Shown: positions 1 to 9,042 of the stretch, piece after piece
Position numbering within the stretch: position 1 is the stretch's first letter
Layout of the letters: the number at the start of each line of letters is the position of its first letter
Assembly: GCF_029589435.1 (NCBI RefSeq)
Contig: NZ_JARRAG010000001.1
Span: forward strand, 1,602,808-1,666,807
From: Paludisphaera mucosa
GTDB taxonomy: Bacteria > Planctomycetota > Planctomycetia > Isosphaerales > Isosphaeraceae
DNA: 64,000 nucleotides
Direction of reading: 5' to 3'
Notes under the pieces: model-generated
Seen by the model: only the letters and a program-made list of their open reading frames with translations
Told to the model about the DNA's origin: nothing
Databases searched by the model: none
Position numbers and translations under genes: made by a program

Positions 1-942
1 GACGCCAGCGGCGGCCGCAGGCCGATCCGATCGACAGATGCGACGGGCGGCTCTCCGATTTCGGGCGGGACCGTCCCGGGACGATCCTGGAAGTCTGACG
101 GCACCGGAAGGAGGTCGACAGGCGGGGCGGGCTCGCTCCCGACGGATCTCCAGCCCGCGCCACTGGCTGCGGCCCCTGCGACAGGGGCGGGAGGGGCCGG
201 GGGCCTGATGTGGGGCGGCAGTGGCGGCGACGCTCCAACCGGTCCGCGAACGCCTCAGGAGGCCTCCGTGTCGGGCGTGAACGACGCATCGGCCGCGGGT
301 GGCGCGGAGACGAGGGCGACCGGTGACGGCCCGGCCGGGAAACCGACGGGAGCGAAGGGGATAGTGCCGTCGTCACCCGCAGCGATCGCCGCGGCGAAGG
401 CCGCCGCGAGATTGGGGATCGGCTCGTCTTCGTCATCTTCGGCCTCCACGACGAACGGGGCGGCTTCGCCAGGCCTGATGCTGGGGGCGGACCCGGACGC
501 GGGGAGCCATGGCGGCGGTTCGGGGTCGGGCGGCGCGGCCCCGAAGTCGCCCTCGGACAAGGTGGAGATGGAGCCGCTGATCAAGGACCCGGACAAGAAA
601 CGTCCGACGGCGATCGAGGTCCCGTTCGAGATCGTCCTGGCCTGCGGCGCCGACGGGGTGACGATTCAGCCGGGGGGTTACCGGATCACCAGCCAGGCGC
701 TTAAAGACCGCAAGGGCGAGGACCTGCTGGTCCGCAACCTGGAGGCCGTCGCCTTGAAGCGAGCCGAGGTCGATCCCCTCATCCGGCCCAGGCCGCGGGT
801 CAAGTTCCTGGTGGAGGACGACGGCGCGCCGAACTTCTGGGAGGCGCGTCGGCAGGTCCTGTTCTCGGGCCTCAACTGGCCGATGACGCTCCAGGTCGCG
901 GGGGTCCAGAATCCCCGGCCCCTGGAACGGGGGACATGGTGA
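1..942 (+). CDS. Envelope-associated protein of unknown function, ExbD/TolR-like C-terminus (5' end outside window)
   Basis: The reading frame is open from the first base, so the start lies upstream; the first internal ATG is at 208. The visible part begins with about 190 residues of low-complexity Gly/Ala/Ser/Pro sequence and ends in a compact domain of about 115 residues (from KRPTAIEVPFEIVLA to the end) with alternating beta/alpha character. That domain resembles the periplasmic part of ExbD/TolR proteins; this is an inference from pattern only. The next gene overlaps its stop codon, so the two are probably translationally coupled. I do not recognise a named family. Confidence 0.6.
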   Translation, partial: DASGGRRPIRSTDATGGSPISGGTVPGRSWKSDGTGRRSTGGAGSLPTDLQPAPLAAAPATGAGGAGGLMWGGSGGDAPTGPRTPQEASVSGVNDASAAGGAETRATGDGPAGKPTGAKGIVPSSPAAIAAAKAAARLGIGSSSSSSASTTNGAASPGLMLGADPDAGSHGGGSGSGGAAPKSPSDKVEMEPLIKDPDKKRPTAIEVPFEIVLACGADGVTIQPGGYRITSQALKDRKGEDLLVRNLEAVALKRAEVDPLIRPRPRVKFLVEDDGAPNFWEARRQVLFSGLNWPMTLQVAGVQNPRPLERGTW

Positions 943-2006
943 TGACGTCGAAATTTCGACAGGCGCTGCCGATCCCCAGCGTGCTCGCCGGGATCCTCCT
1001 TCTGATCTTCCTCGTCGATCGGTCGCGGGTCGCCAGGCCGGTCTCGGTCACGCCGACGCCGATCCCGGCGGCCGCCCCGCAGCCGGCTCCGCTGGCCCCC
1101 GCGGCGACGGAAGTTGCGGAAGCCGCGGCTGAGCCGGCACCCGAGCCGGCCGTCGAGTCGCCGTCCCCGCCGCCGGTGCTGGATCGCGCGGCGGTCGCGA
1201 AGGCCGAGGCCGACCTCGATTCCGCCAGCCGCGACCGGGCCCGCGCCGAGGCTCGCGCGGCCGAGGCGAAGCGGGCCCTGGCGGCGTCGGCCAACCAGGC
1301 GGCGCTGGAGGCGTCCAAGGCGCGCAAGCTGGCCTTCCGGGTCCGCGACCCCTCGGCGCAGATCGCCCGCGTGTCGGCGAAGGGCGGGTTCCTCAAGGCC
1401 GATCGCGACAAGCTGGCGAGCGAGGTCGCCGCCCTCCGCAGCCTGCCGCTGCCCAAGGCGACTTCGATCCTGTCCAAGAACCCGGTCGCCCGGCCCGCGA
1501 AGGCCGACGAGTTCCACTTCGAGCTGCGTCACGATCGGATCAGCTTCATCGACCTGGACCGGCTCCTGGAGCTGGCCAAGTCCGATGCACAGGTCAAGCT
1601 CCGCATGGCCGACCGGACGGGCGTGCTCTCGTCCCAGGTCGGGCCGGTCGGCTGGTTCTCGCTCAGCTACGTCCTGGGCCGGGCTCAGTCGAGCATCGAG
1701 GAGCTGTTGGAGCGACACAGCATCCGCTTCGACCTGCGAGGCTGGGAGGTCGTGCCGACCGTTGAATCGCGCGGCGAGACCTACGACGCGACCCGCAACC
1801 CGATCTCCGAATACGCCCGCGCCATCAACCGCCTCAGTCCCGGGCGGGTGGTGGTGACGATGTGGGTCTATCCCGACAGCTTCGGGCTCTTCCGCAGGCT
1901 CCGCGACGAGTTGAACGACCGCGGCTACAGCGTCGCGGCGCGACCGTTGCCCGAGGGGATGACGATCCGCGGCAGCCCGCTCGGCTCGCTCTCGGCGAGC
2001 CAGTGA
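936..2006 (+). CDS. Single-pass membrane protein with coiled coil, unknown function
   Basis: About 356 residues. A hydrophobic segment (PSVLAGILLLIFLV, residues 13-26) follows a short basic N-terminus, so the protein is probably anchored with most of its length outside. A Pro/Ala-rich linker is followed by an Ala/Arg/Glu-rich heptad region (about residues 85-150, coiled coil likely) and a folded C-terminal domain. The start is ambiguous: ATG at 936, GTG at 939 and ATG at 942 are consecutive codons; the last gives a TGATG overlap with the upstream stop. Pairing with the upstream gene suggests a two-component envelope complex, perhaps an ExbD/TolR-like pair working with an ExbB/MotA-type channel outside the window. 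Function is not established. Confidence 0.7.
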   Translation: MVMTSKFRQALPIPSVLAGILLLIFLVDRSRVARPVSVTPTPIPAAAPQPAPLAPAATEVAEAAAEPAPEPAVESPSPPPVLDRAAVAKAEADLDSASRDRARAEARAAEAKRALAASANQAALEASKARKLAFRVRDPSAQIARVSAKGGFLKADRDKLASEVAALRSLPLPKATSILSKNPVARPAKADEFHFELRHDRISFIDLDRLLELAKSDAQVKLRMADRTGVLSSQVGPVGWFSLSYVLGRAQSSIEELLERHSIRFDLRGWEVVPTVESRGETYDATRNPISEYARAINRLSPGRVVVTMWVYPDSFGLFRRLRDELNDRGYSVAARPLPEGMTIRGSPLGSLSASQ

Positions 2007-2019
2007 GACGCCATACGGC

Positions 2020-2826
2020 TCAGCGCCCCGAGCCTACGTCGTGCAGGTTCCCGGGACGCGAGGCGTAGCGCCCGCCGCTGTCGCGCGCGATCCGCTGGAG
2101 GGCGTCTCCGGCCAGTCCGCCGGCCATGTCGACGCAGTGGATGGGGATCTTGCGGCCGTTCGCCCTGGCGACGGCCTCGACGGTCCCGTCGGGGAAGTCG
2201 CCGTCGGACAGGAGGAAGACCGCGTCGGGCCGCAGCGAGAGCGCCTGCACGACCGCCTCGCGGGGGCTGGTGCCGCCGTCGGGCTCGATCATCCGGAGCC
2301 AGGTCCGTAGGAGGTCTTTGTTCCGCTGGTCGGCCGAGCGGGGGATGGGGCCGCCGGGCATGGTCGTCGCTTCTTCGTTGTAGAAGAAGACTTCGAACTG
2401 CTGTGGGCTCTGGAGCGCCGCGACGCTCTTTCGCAATTCGATCGTGGCCCGGCTCATCCGGTCGTCGTCGATCATGCTGCCGGACTGGTCCAGTACGTAC
2501 ACGACGAACCGCCCGCGGACCGCGATCCCGAAGAAGCTGGCCCGGCTCCACGGCGGCAAGTCGCGAAGGTTCTCGCCGTCGTACTTCGCATCCTTCTCCG
2601 ACCCGCCGGGTCCTTGTAGGAAGGGGCTGCGCTTGCGGGCCTCGTCTTCCTCGGGCGTACGAACCTTCGGCGCTTGGTCACGCTCGCGGCGAGGTTTCGC
2701 TTCGGGCTTCGGCTTCTCGACCTTGGAAGCGTCGGCCGGCGGGGCTTGCTGCGCGGACGCGCGCAGCGTCATGCCGAATAGGACCAGACCGAGCAAGGCG
2801 ACGGTGGTTCGACGTGTCGCTCGCAT
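2020..2826 (-). CDS. Exported VWA-domain protein
   Basis: 268 residues. Residues 1-25 form a Sec signal peptide (basic start, hydrophobic core, ASA before QQ). A charged Lys/Pro/Arg/Glu linker (about 30-68) precedes a von Willebrand factor A domain whose MIDAS motif DQSGS is at residues 113-117 (D113, S115, S117), so metal-dependent ligand binding is likely intact. The start at 2826 was chosen because the signal peptide begins there; the frame stays open upstream but that part lacks coding character. It converges on the preceding gene with only 13 bp between stops. The target of binding is unknown. Confidence 0.8.
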   Translation of the reverse strand: MRATRRTTVALLGLVLFGMTLRASAQQAPPADASKVEKPKPEAKPRRERDQAPKVRTPEEDEARKRSPFLQGPGGSEKDAKYDGENLRDLPPWSRASFFGIAVRGRFVVYVLDQSGSMIDDDRMSRATIELRKSVAALQSPQQFEVFFYNEEATTMPGGPIPRSADQRNKDLLRTWLRMIEPDGGTSPREAVVQALSLRPDAVFLLSDGDFPDGTVEAVARANGRKIPIHCVDMAGGLAGDALQRIARDSGGRYASRPGNLHDVGSGR

Positions 2827-2939
2827 CCGAGGCCCCCGGCTTCGAGACGGCCGACGTGACACGAGGGTGGAAGTCCCTCGGAAACAAGACCCGTCAGCCG
2901 AGACTACGAGAACCGCCATCCCACGGCCAGACGATTCCG

Positions 2940-3761
2940 TCAGTCGGCGACCTGAGTCTGGAGAACCTCGCGAAGCTTGTTGAGGACGCGGGTCTTCTCG
3001 TTGCTGACGGTCTTGGGGGCGACGCCCCAGTGGAGGGCGATCTCGGCGGGGGTGCGGCCCATCAGGGATTCCTGGATGAGGCTGGCCTCGCGGGGGGTGA
3101 GCGAGCGGTCGATGGCCTCGCGGAGGGCGTCGCGGCGGCCCTGGGTCTCGGCGTCGTCGAAGCCGACGGCGGCGACGTCGTCCAGAGGCTGGTAGGTCCG
3201 CTCGCGCTGGACGCGCTTCTTGACCATGTCCACAGCGCGGAAGAAGTCGACGCCCTCGGACGTCTCCTTGGTGAAGACCTCCTTGACGCCCCAGCGGCCG
3301 ACGTCGTTCAACATGGCGTCGAACCGGCTGCGGCCGAGCTGTTCGAGCAAGGTCGTGTAGACGGCCTGCGAGGAATCCTCGAACGCTTGCGCGGGGAGCC
3401 CCGCGCGTTGCCAGGAGCGACTCAGGTAGCGGTCGAGCTGATTCAGGCCCGAGGCCATCGCCTGCGAATCGACCGGCGCGATGACCTCGGGCTCGGCGGT
3501 CGTCGTCCGCAAGCTCGACAGCAGGCCGTCGAGCCGTGCGTCGAGGAGGGCGGCGTCCCACGCGTCGCCCGAGAGGCCGGGGAGGTCGGCGAGCGTCGAA
3601 GCCGAAGGAGGGGCGTCCAGCAGCGCCGAATGTTCGATCGTCAGCACGGGCATCGCCGCGGCGTGGGCGGCGCCCGAGAGCAGGCGCAGCACCTCCATCG
3701 CCTCGACGGCCGGTTTATAAGACCGATGCACCCGACGTTCTCGCCTCGTGCCGCCCGCCAC
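2940..3761 (-). CDS. Sigma-70-like transcription factor (ECF-type) with LEPR/RLLS-like N-terminal motif
   Basis: 273 residues from a GTG start at 3761. That start is supported by an AAAGGAGG Shine-Dalgarno sequence 8 bases upstream on the minus strand; no comparable site precedes the ATG at 3854. The C-terminus (about residues 215-268, SLTPREASLIQESLMG onward) is a sigma region 4 helix-turn-helix; the middle resembles region 2 only weakly. The N-terminus carries KPAVEAMEVLRLLS, which looks like the LExLExRxLLS motif found at the start of many planctomycete secreted proteins, which is odd for a cytoplasmic regulator. The protein probably directs RNA polymerase to its own regulon or acts as a sigma-like DNA binder. 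Targets are unknown. Confidence 0.75.
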   Translation of the reverse strand: MAGGTRRERRVHRSYKPAVEAMEVLRLLSGAAHAAAMPVLTIEHSALLDAPPSASTLADLPGLSGDAWDAALLDARLDGLLSSLRTTTAEPEVIAPVDSQAMASGLNQLDRYLSRSWQRAGLPAQAFEDSSQAVYTTLLEQLGRSRFDAMLNDVGRWGVKEVFTKETSEGVDFFRAVDMVKKRVQRERTYQPLDDVAAVGFDDAETQGRRDALREAIDRSLTPREASLIQESLMGRTPAEIALHWGVAPKTVSNEKTRVLNKLREVLQTQVAD

Positions 3762-4055
3762 GCCCGTCCCCTCCTTTGCCGTCAGTCGGTCTCCTCCACG
3801 CGTCGCATCACGTCGAGGCCCGATATCAGGACCATAGGATGTTTGGCCCGCCATGTGACCTCTGGCGGGCGCTCAACTTAATCGAATCCCGAGACCCCTT
3901 CGAGGCCAATTCTCGCCACCCACTGAAATGATATCATGCATGTAAATGGTCGTCCAAGTAGAATACGTTCACCACCAGGAAAACCTTACAAAGATAGCCG
4001 GATTCCGCCCCAACGCGGCGGCGCATGGGGCCCACGCCGCCCGATCGGAACGGCT

Positions 4056-5810
4056 TCAGGGCGTCGCTTCGGCGACCGGCACGGAGACCGCGCCCAGGAT
4101 CGTCTTGTCCAGGTCGTCCTGGACGAATGCCACGACGCTGAGGTCCTTGAGGGCGACAGCGGGCGGGGGAGCGTGGAAGGGCTGCTGCTTGGCGAAGTCG
4201 CTGACATATTCGTCGATCCGCTTGCGGACGTCGGCGAGATCAAGTTTGATCTCGACCTTCCCCTTACCGCCGACGATCGTAGCCCCCTCGGCGCCGCCCG
4301 GCAGGGCCCGCACGACGTGATGGTGGAACCGCAACTTGTTGCCGCCGACGTAGCGGATCGATTCCTCGGTGAGCGCCAACCGGAGCTTGATCGTCGAGGC
4401 GGCCTTGTCGCCGGCCTTCGGCTTCGCGGCGTCGGCCTTGGCCGCGTCCGAGGGTGCCGGCGTCGTCGCCTCGGCGAGGATGGCGATCTCGTCGCCCGTC
4501 CGCTTCGCCGAGACGGTCACGTCGGCCGTTCGCTTCTTCTCGAGCATCCCGTCGATGAGCCCGCGGTACTCGTTGTACTTATCCTCGGAGGCGGCCATCG
4601 GGCCGCCGCCGGGGGCCTCGGGGCGGCCGTTGAAGAAGGTCGAGGGTGTGCCGCGGACCTGGTCCCCGTAGTATTTCTGGCGAGCCTCCGAGTCGGGGTT
4701 CGTGAGCGGGTCGGGGCCTGGGACGTGCAGGTGGTACTGGAGGCCGATGAACTCGGTCGGCTTGTACGTTTTCAGCAGGGCGTCGAAAGCGACGTCGGCG
4801 GCGACGCAGGGGGGGCACTGCGCGCCGGTGAACAGCTCGAAGACGACGGTCTGGCCCGCGTCGGACTTCTTGCGGCCCTCGAACGGGGTGAACGAGAAGG
4901 GGGGGACCTTCTTCTGATACTCCTCGTCGAGCTGGGCGTCGAGCTTGGCGGCGCGGGCCTCGGCGTCGGCGGCGAGGTCCGCCTTGCCCGCGTTGCGGGC
5001 GGCGAAGGCGAGCAGGCCCGCGATCGCGTGCCGGTTTTCGGTCGTGACCTCGGGCGTCAGCGACTTTTCCAGCTCCTGGCCAAGCCGGAGCGCCGTGTCG
5101 GCATAAGTCTTTTGCGGGGCGATCAGCCCGAACGACCGGATGGCGATCTCCTGCGCCCAGGCCGGGCCGAACGGCTCGGCCTCGCTGCGCCATGCGGCGA
5201 TCAGTTTCTCGACCTCGGCGGACGGCAGTCCCGCGGCACCGGCGGCCCCGAGGATGCCCGTGTAGGCGAGCTGGCAGACGGGGGCGCCGGCGTTCTTGGC
5301 GAGGATCGCCTTGAACTTCTCGACCTGGGCCTTGGGGTCCTGCTCGTTGCGGGCCTTGAAGAAGTCCTGACCGATCGCGTTCGGCTTGGCCGCGCCCAGT
5401 TTCTCGTCGCGGGTCTTCTCCAGCTTGGCCGGGAAGATGTTGTTCTGCAGCTGGATCGTCCCGAGGACCTGGCCGGCATAGGGGCCGTTTTTGGCCAGGC
5501 CGCCGGCGAATTTCATCGTCATGGCCGGCCCCTTGACGGCGAAGGAGGCCCGATCGTCCTCGAGCTTGAGGTCCAGGACCTTGCCGCCTTCCAACAGTCC
5601 CTTCCGGCCGTCGACCAGGACGCCCTTCGCCTCGCCGTCCTGGCGGTGGAGGTCGACGATCGCGAAATCCTCGTCGCCGAACGCCAGGACGACCAGTTTC
5701 CAGATCCCCGCCGGCTCGGCCGCCGCAGCGGGCGCGGCCAAAAACGCCGCAAGGCAGAGGCCGGCCGTCGCGCGGGCGAGCCAGGATCTCGACGAGTGGA
5801 CTCGAATCAT
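4056..5810 (-). CDS. Exported thioredoxin-like protein
   Basis: 584 residues with a clear signal peptide (AAFLAAPAAAAEP, cleavage near residue 32). An N-terminal beta-rich region of about 100 residues is followed by an alpha-helical region (about 130-300) and then a thioredoxin-like domain with FTGAQCPPC near residue 330, giving a CPPC active-site pair, and a later cis-proline-type motif (RGTPSTFFNG). A C-terminal beta domain follows. The likely role is thiol-disulfide exchange or sensing in the periplasm. The single-copy gene stands alone, with about 290 bp of AT-richer non-coding DNA upstream of the preceding gene. The substrate is unknown. Confidence 0.8.
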   Translation of the reverse strand: MIRVHSSRSWLARATAGLCLAAFLAAPAAAAEPAGIWKLVVLAFGDEDFAIVDLHRQDGEAKGVLVDGRKGLLEGGKVLDLKLEDDRASFAVKGPAMTMKFAGGLAKNGPYAGQVLGTIQLQNNIFPAKLEKTRDEKLGAAKPNAIGQDFFKARNEQDPKAQVEKFKAILAKNAGAPVCQLAYTGILGAAGAAGLPSAEVEKLIAAWRSEAEPFGPAWAQEIAIRSFGLIAPQKTYADTALRLGQELEKSLTPEVTTENRHAIAGLLAFAARNAGKADLAADAEARAAKLDAQLDEEYQKKVPPFSFTPFEGRKKSDAGQTVVFELFTGAQCPPCVAADVAFDALLKTYKPTEFIGLQYHLHVPGPDPLTNPDSEARQKYYGDQVRGTPSTFFNGRPEAPGGGPMAASEDKYNEYRGLIDGMLEKKRTADVTVSAKRTGDEIAILAEATTPAPSDAAKADAAKPKAGDKAASTIKLRLALTEESIRYVGGNKLRFHHHVVRALPGGAEGATIVGGKGKVEIKLDLADVRKRIDEYVSDFAKQQPFHAPPPAVALKDLSVVAFVQDDLDKTILGAVSVPVAEATP

Positions 5811-5926
5811 GTGTGGGCCTCGACAGGAGAAGAGGGCGCGGGTGGAAGGCGTCTCGTGGGCCTTCAGTGTACCGCCGTACCAACCCGCGCCACAACCGCC
5901 TGAAGAGGCCCGAGGAACGGTCGGGC

Positions 5927-6688
5927 TCAGCCCTCGCCGAGGAAGCGGCCGCCGTCGACCCGGTAGCAGACCCCCGTGACGAAGTTCGTCCCATCGAGCA
6001 AGTAGGCGATCAGCCGATTGACGTCGTCGGGCGAGCCGAGCCGCCGCAGGGGGGTGGCGTCGATCACGGCCTGCTTGTCGTCGTCGTTGAAATCGGGCGG
6101 GGGCTCGATCATCGCCGGCTGGATCGTCGCGACCGGGATGTAAGGGGCGAGCTCGACGGCCAGGGCCATCGCCAGCGTCGTCATCCCGCCCTTGGCGGCG
6201 AGGTAGGGCAGGTAGTCCTTGTGGGGCCGTTCGGTCGCCCAGTCGCCCAGGAAGACGATCTTGCCCTTGATGCCGTCGACCGCGGTCTGGTCCGACATCC
6301 GCCGCGCGGCGGCGATCGCTGCGTGGTAAGGGGCCGCGAGGTTGGCGGCGATCATGGCCTCGAAGTCGGACGGCTTGAGTTCGGCGAGCGGGGTCTTCTT
6401 GTAGACGCTCGCCATGTTGACGAGGGCGTCGATCCGGCCGAAGCGGCGGATCGTCGCTTCGACGGCCTCATCGGCCTGAGCAGGATCGGTCAGGTCGGCG
6501 GCGACGGCCAGGCCCTCGGAGCCGGCGGCCTCGACGGCGGCGACGGCGCGCTCGATCGCCTCGCGGCTCTCGCGATAGGTCATGGCGACCCGCCAGCCGC
6601 TGGCGGCGAGTTGCTTCGCCAACACCGAGCCCACGCGACGACCGCCGGTGATCAGCACGACTTTACCGGGGTTATCCACGGCCGTCAT
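5927..6688 (-). CDS. Short-chain dehydrogenase/reductase, pteridine-reductase-like
   Basis: 253 residues. The Rossmann start LITGGRRVG binds NAD(P)H; NMAS takes the place of the NNAG motif; the catalytic YxxxK is present (YLAAK). The catalytic serine position reads IVFLGDWATERP, so an aspartate sits where most SDRs have serine; FolM and PTR1 pteridine reductases share this change and also have an Arg in the glycine-rich loop. The substrate could be a pterin, but this is inferred. The start overlaps the stop of the upstream adenosyltransferase gene by 4 bases (ATGA), so the two are co-translated. Confidence 0.85.
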   Translation of the reverse strand: MTAVDNPGKVVLITGGRRVGSVLAKQLAASGWRVAMTYRESREAIERAVAAVEAAGSEGLAVAADLTDPAQADEAVEATIRRFGRIDALVNMASVYKKTPLAELKPSDFEAMIAANLAAPYHAAIAAARRMSDQTAVDGIKGKIVFLGDWATERPHKDYLPYLAAKGGMTTLAMALAVELAPYIPVATIQPAMIEPPPDFNDDDKQAVIDATPLRRLGSPDDVNRLIAYLLDGTNFVTGVCYRVDGGRFLGEG

Positions 6689-7236
6689 TTCTTGGAGATC
6701 CAGGGCACGTCTGCGACGCCCGCGTGATGGTTGACGGTCCGCGCCATGACGAACAGCAGGTCGCTGAGCCGGTTGAGGTAGATCAAGAGGGTCGACGGCA
6801 CATCTTCTTCGGGCAGGTGGGCCAGGTGCACGACCAGGCGTTCGGCCCGTCGGCAGATCGTCCGGGCCAGGTGGAGCTGCGCCGCGGCCGGCGACCCGCC
6901 CGGCAGGATGAAGGTCCGCATCGGGGCCAGTTCGGCGGTGAAGTCGTCGATGGCCCGTTCCAGGTTCTCGACGTGCTCGTCCGAGATCTTGTTGTGGAAG
7001 GGCCCCTGCGGGTCGGGATCGGCCAGGGCCGCGCCGAGGGTGAACAGCTCGTCCTGCACCCGCGCGGCCACGTCGTCCTCGGTCGACTCCATGACCAACG
7101 CGCGGGCGAAGCCGATCGCCGCGTTCAGCTCGTCGACCGTGCCGTAAACCTCGATCCGGGCGTCGTCCTTGCGGAGCCGCTTGCTCCCCAGGATGCCCGT
7201 CGTGCCCTCGTCGCCCGTCTTGGTGTAGATCTTCAC
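6685..7236 (-). CDS. Cob(I)yrinic acid a,c-diamide adenosyltransferase, PduO type
   Basis: 183 residues, the usual length for PduO-type ATP:corrinoid adenosyltransferases, which form adenosylcobalamin from reduced cobalamin and ATP. The N-terminal ATP-binding motif KIYTKTGDEGTTG, the VYGTVDELNAAIG segment and the C-terminal RRAERLVVHL and YLNRLSDLLFVMAR motifs are all present. The start is GTG. It is the first gene of a two-gene unit with the SDR downstream. No cobalamin riboswitch is evident upstream. Confidence 0.93.
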   Translation of the reverse strand: MKIYTKTGDEGTTGILGSKRLRKDDARIEVYGTVDELNAAIGFARALVMESTEDDVAARVQDELFTLGAALADPDPQGPFHNKISDEHVENLERAIDDFTAELAPMRTFILPGGSPAAAQLHLARTICRRAERLVVHLAHLPEEDVPSTLLIYLNRLSDLLFVMARTVNHHAGVADVPWISKK

Positions 7237-7330
7237 GTCTGCGATGCCTCAACCCCGATGGCGTGCCCGATCGTCGGCCCCTATACTAGGCGATCCACCT
7301 GAACGAAGGAAGATCCGGAGGCTCGAACTG

Positions 7331-8410
7331 ATGTCCTTATGTACGACGTCCGCCCTCATCCTGAGCACCGCCTTGATTGCCCAAGCGGGGGGTGGCGGAC
7401 AACGACCGCCCTCGGCCGAGGAGGTTGCGAAGATGGAAGCCAAGCACCTGGCGAACATCCGCCAGGTGACGTTTGGGTTCTTCCGGGCCGGCGAGGGTTA
7501 TTTCAGCGCCGACGGCAAGCGAATCGTCTTCCAGGCCGTGCCGAACCTGCCCGAGGCCGTCTTCCTCGAGCCGAAGCCCAATCAGTACGAGTACCAGATC
7601 TTCACCTCGGAGCTAAACCCGGGTGCGCGGCCGAAGCTGATCAGCACCGGCGAGGGAGCCTGCACCTGCGCCTTCTTCTCGTCCGACGGCGCGTCGCTGA
7701 TCTTCGGATCGACCCACCTCAACCCGACTCCGTCGGCGCCTCGCAGCGCGGCATACGGCCGGTCGGGCAGTCGCTACCGCTGGAGCTTCCCCGAGGGGAT
7801 GGACATCTTCCGGTCCGACCTCGACGGCAAGAACCTGAAGCGCCTGACCGAGTCCAACGGCTACGACGCCGAGGGGAGCTTCTCGCCCGACGGCAAGCAG
7901 ATCGTCTTCACCTCGTTCCGCGACGGCGACGGCGAAATCTACGTCATGGACGCAGACGGCAAGAATCCCCGGCGGATCACCCACGCCAAGGGTTACGACG
8001 GCGGGCCGTTCTTCTCTCCGGACGGCAAGCGGATCATCTACCGCAGCGACCGCAAGGGCGACGACCTGCTTCAGATCTACATCAACAACGTCGAGGGCTC
8101 CGACGAACGCGCCCTGACCGCCAACGACGCCGTCAACTGGGGGCCGTTCTGGCACCCCGACTCGAAGCACATCGTCTACTCGACGAGCCGCCACGGCCAC
8201 TCCAACTACGAGGTCTACCTGATGAACGTGGACACGAATGCCGAAGAGCGCCTGACCTTCCACGACGGATTCGACGGCCTCCCCGTTTTCAGCCCCGACG
8301 GCAAGCAGATGATGTGGACCTCCAACGCCCGCGGCACAGACCGCAACAGCCAGCTCTTCATCGCCGACTTCACGCTCGACCCGGCCCCCGCGGCGGCCTC
8401 GAACCCCTGA
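7331..8410 (+). CDS. Exported TolB-like WD40/PD40 beta-propeller protein
   Basis: 359 residues. The ATG at 7331 has a GGAGG site 9 bases upstream and begins a signal peptide (TSALILSTALIAQAGGGG). The rest consists of repeated PD40 units with the signature FSPDGKxI (for example near residues 198, 241 and 326), forming a six- or seven-bladed propeller as in TolB and DPP-IV N-termini. It has no attached peptidase domain. Such proteins act as periplasmic protein-interaction scaffolds. It diverges from the adenosyltransferase gene. Confidence 0.85.
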   Translation: MSLCTTSALILSTALIAQAGGGGQRPPSAEEVAKMEAKHLANIRQVTFGFFRAGEGYFSADGKRIVFQAVPNLPEAVFLEPKPNQYEYQIFTSELNPGARPKLISTGEGACTCAFFSSDGASLIFGSTHLNPTPSAPRSAAYGRSGSRYRWSFPEGMDIFRSDLDGKNLKRLTESNGYDAEGSFSPDGKQIVFTSFRDGDGEIYVMDADGKNPRRITHAKGYDGGPFFSPDGKRIIYRSDRKGDDLLQIYINNVEGSDERALTANDAVNWGPFWHPDSKHIVYSTSRHGHSNYEVYLMNVDTNAEERLTFHDGFDGLPVFSPDGKQMMWTSNARGTDRNSQLFIADFTLDPAPAAASNP

Positions 8411-8465
8411 GCAGGCCGACGAGGAGCCGTCGCAACCACCTCTCCCCGCACGCAGGAAGAAACTC

Positions 8466-8957
8466 ATGACCGCCAAGGAATTGATCCGCAAAGCGTTCGG
8501 AACCTCGGAGATGATCCTCGGCCGGTACATGGAGGGACTGACCGATCCGGACCTCATGGTCCGCGCCGTCCCGGGGATGAACCACCTCGCATGGCAGATC
8601 GGACACCTGATCTCCGCCGAGCGGGGTATGGTCGAGATGATCCGGCCCGGGTCCGCCCCCAGTCTGCCCGCAGGTTTCGACGACACTCACTCCCGGAAGA
8701 ATACGGGCGACGACGACGCCTCGAAGTTCCTCTCCCTCGAAGCGTACAAGACGCTGTGGAAGGCCCAGCGCCAGGCGACGCTCGCCCTGCTCGACGCCCT
8801 ACCCGATGCGGAGTTGGATCGCGAGGAGCCCGGTAAGTTCCCGCCGTTCGCGCCCTCGGTCGGCTTGCTCATGCACACGGCCGGGACGCACCCCATCATG
8901 CACGCGGGGCAATTCGTGGCAGTCCGTCGCCTGCGGGGCCTGCCGATCGCATTTTGA
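8466..8957 (+). CDS. DinB-family protein
   Basis: 163 residues, the typical length of DinB/YfiT four-helix-bundle metalloproteins. Histidines at NHLAWQIGH, GLLMHTAGTH and MHAGQF match the metal-ligand triad of the family. Members act as putative metal-dependent hydrolases or thiol S-transferases; the reaction here is unknown. A purine-rich AGGAAG site lies just upstream of the ATG. It follows the TolB-like gene after 55 bp and may be co-transcribed. Confidence 0.85.
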   Translation: MTAKELIRKAFGTSEMILGRYMEGLTDPDLMVRAVPGMNHLAWQIGHLISAERGMVEMIRPGSAPSLPAGFDDTHSRKNTGDDDASKFLSLEAYKTLWKAQRQATLALLDALPDAELDREEPGKFPPFAPSVGLLMHTAGTHPIMHAGQFVAVRRLRGLPIAF

Positions 8958-9042
8958 CGGCACTCCTACAATCTCACGGGCGGTCGAGGACCGCCCGGGG
9001 ATTCGTGATTCCGCTTCCGATCCGTCGAGACGGGAAACGCTC

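Noticed and set aside
3936-5903. A 655-codon open frame on the plus strand
   Set aside because: Antisense to the exported thioredoxin-like protein and without motifs.
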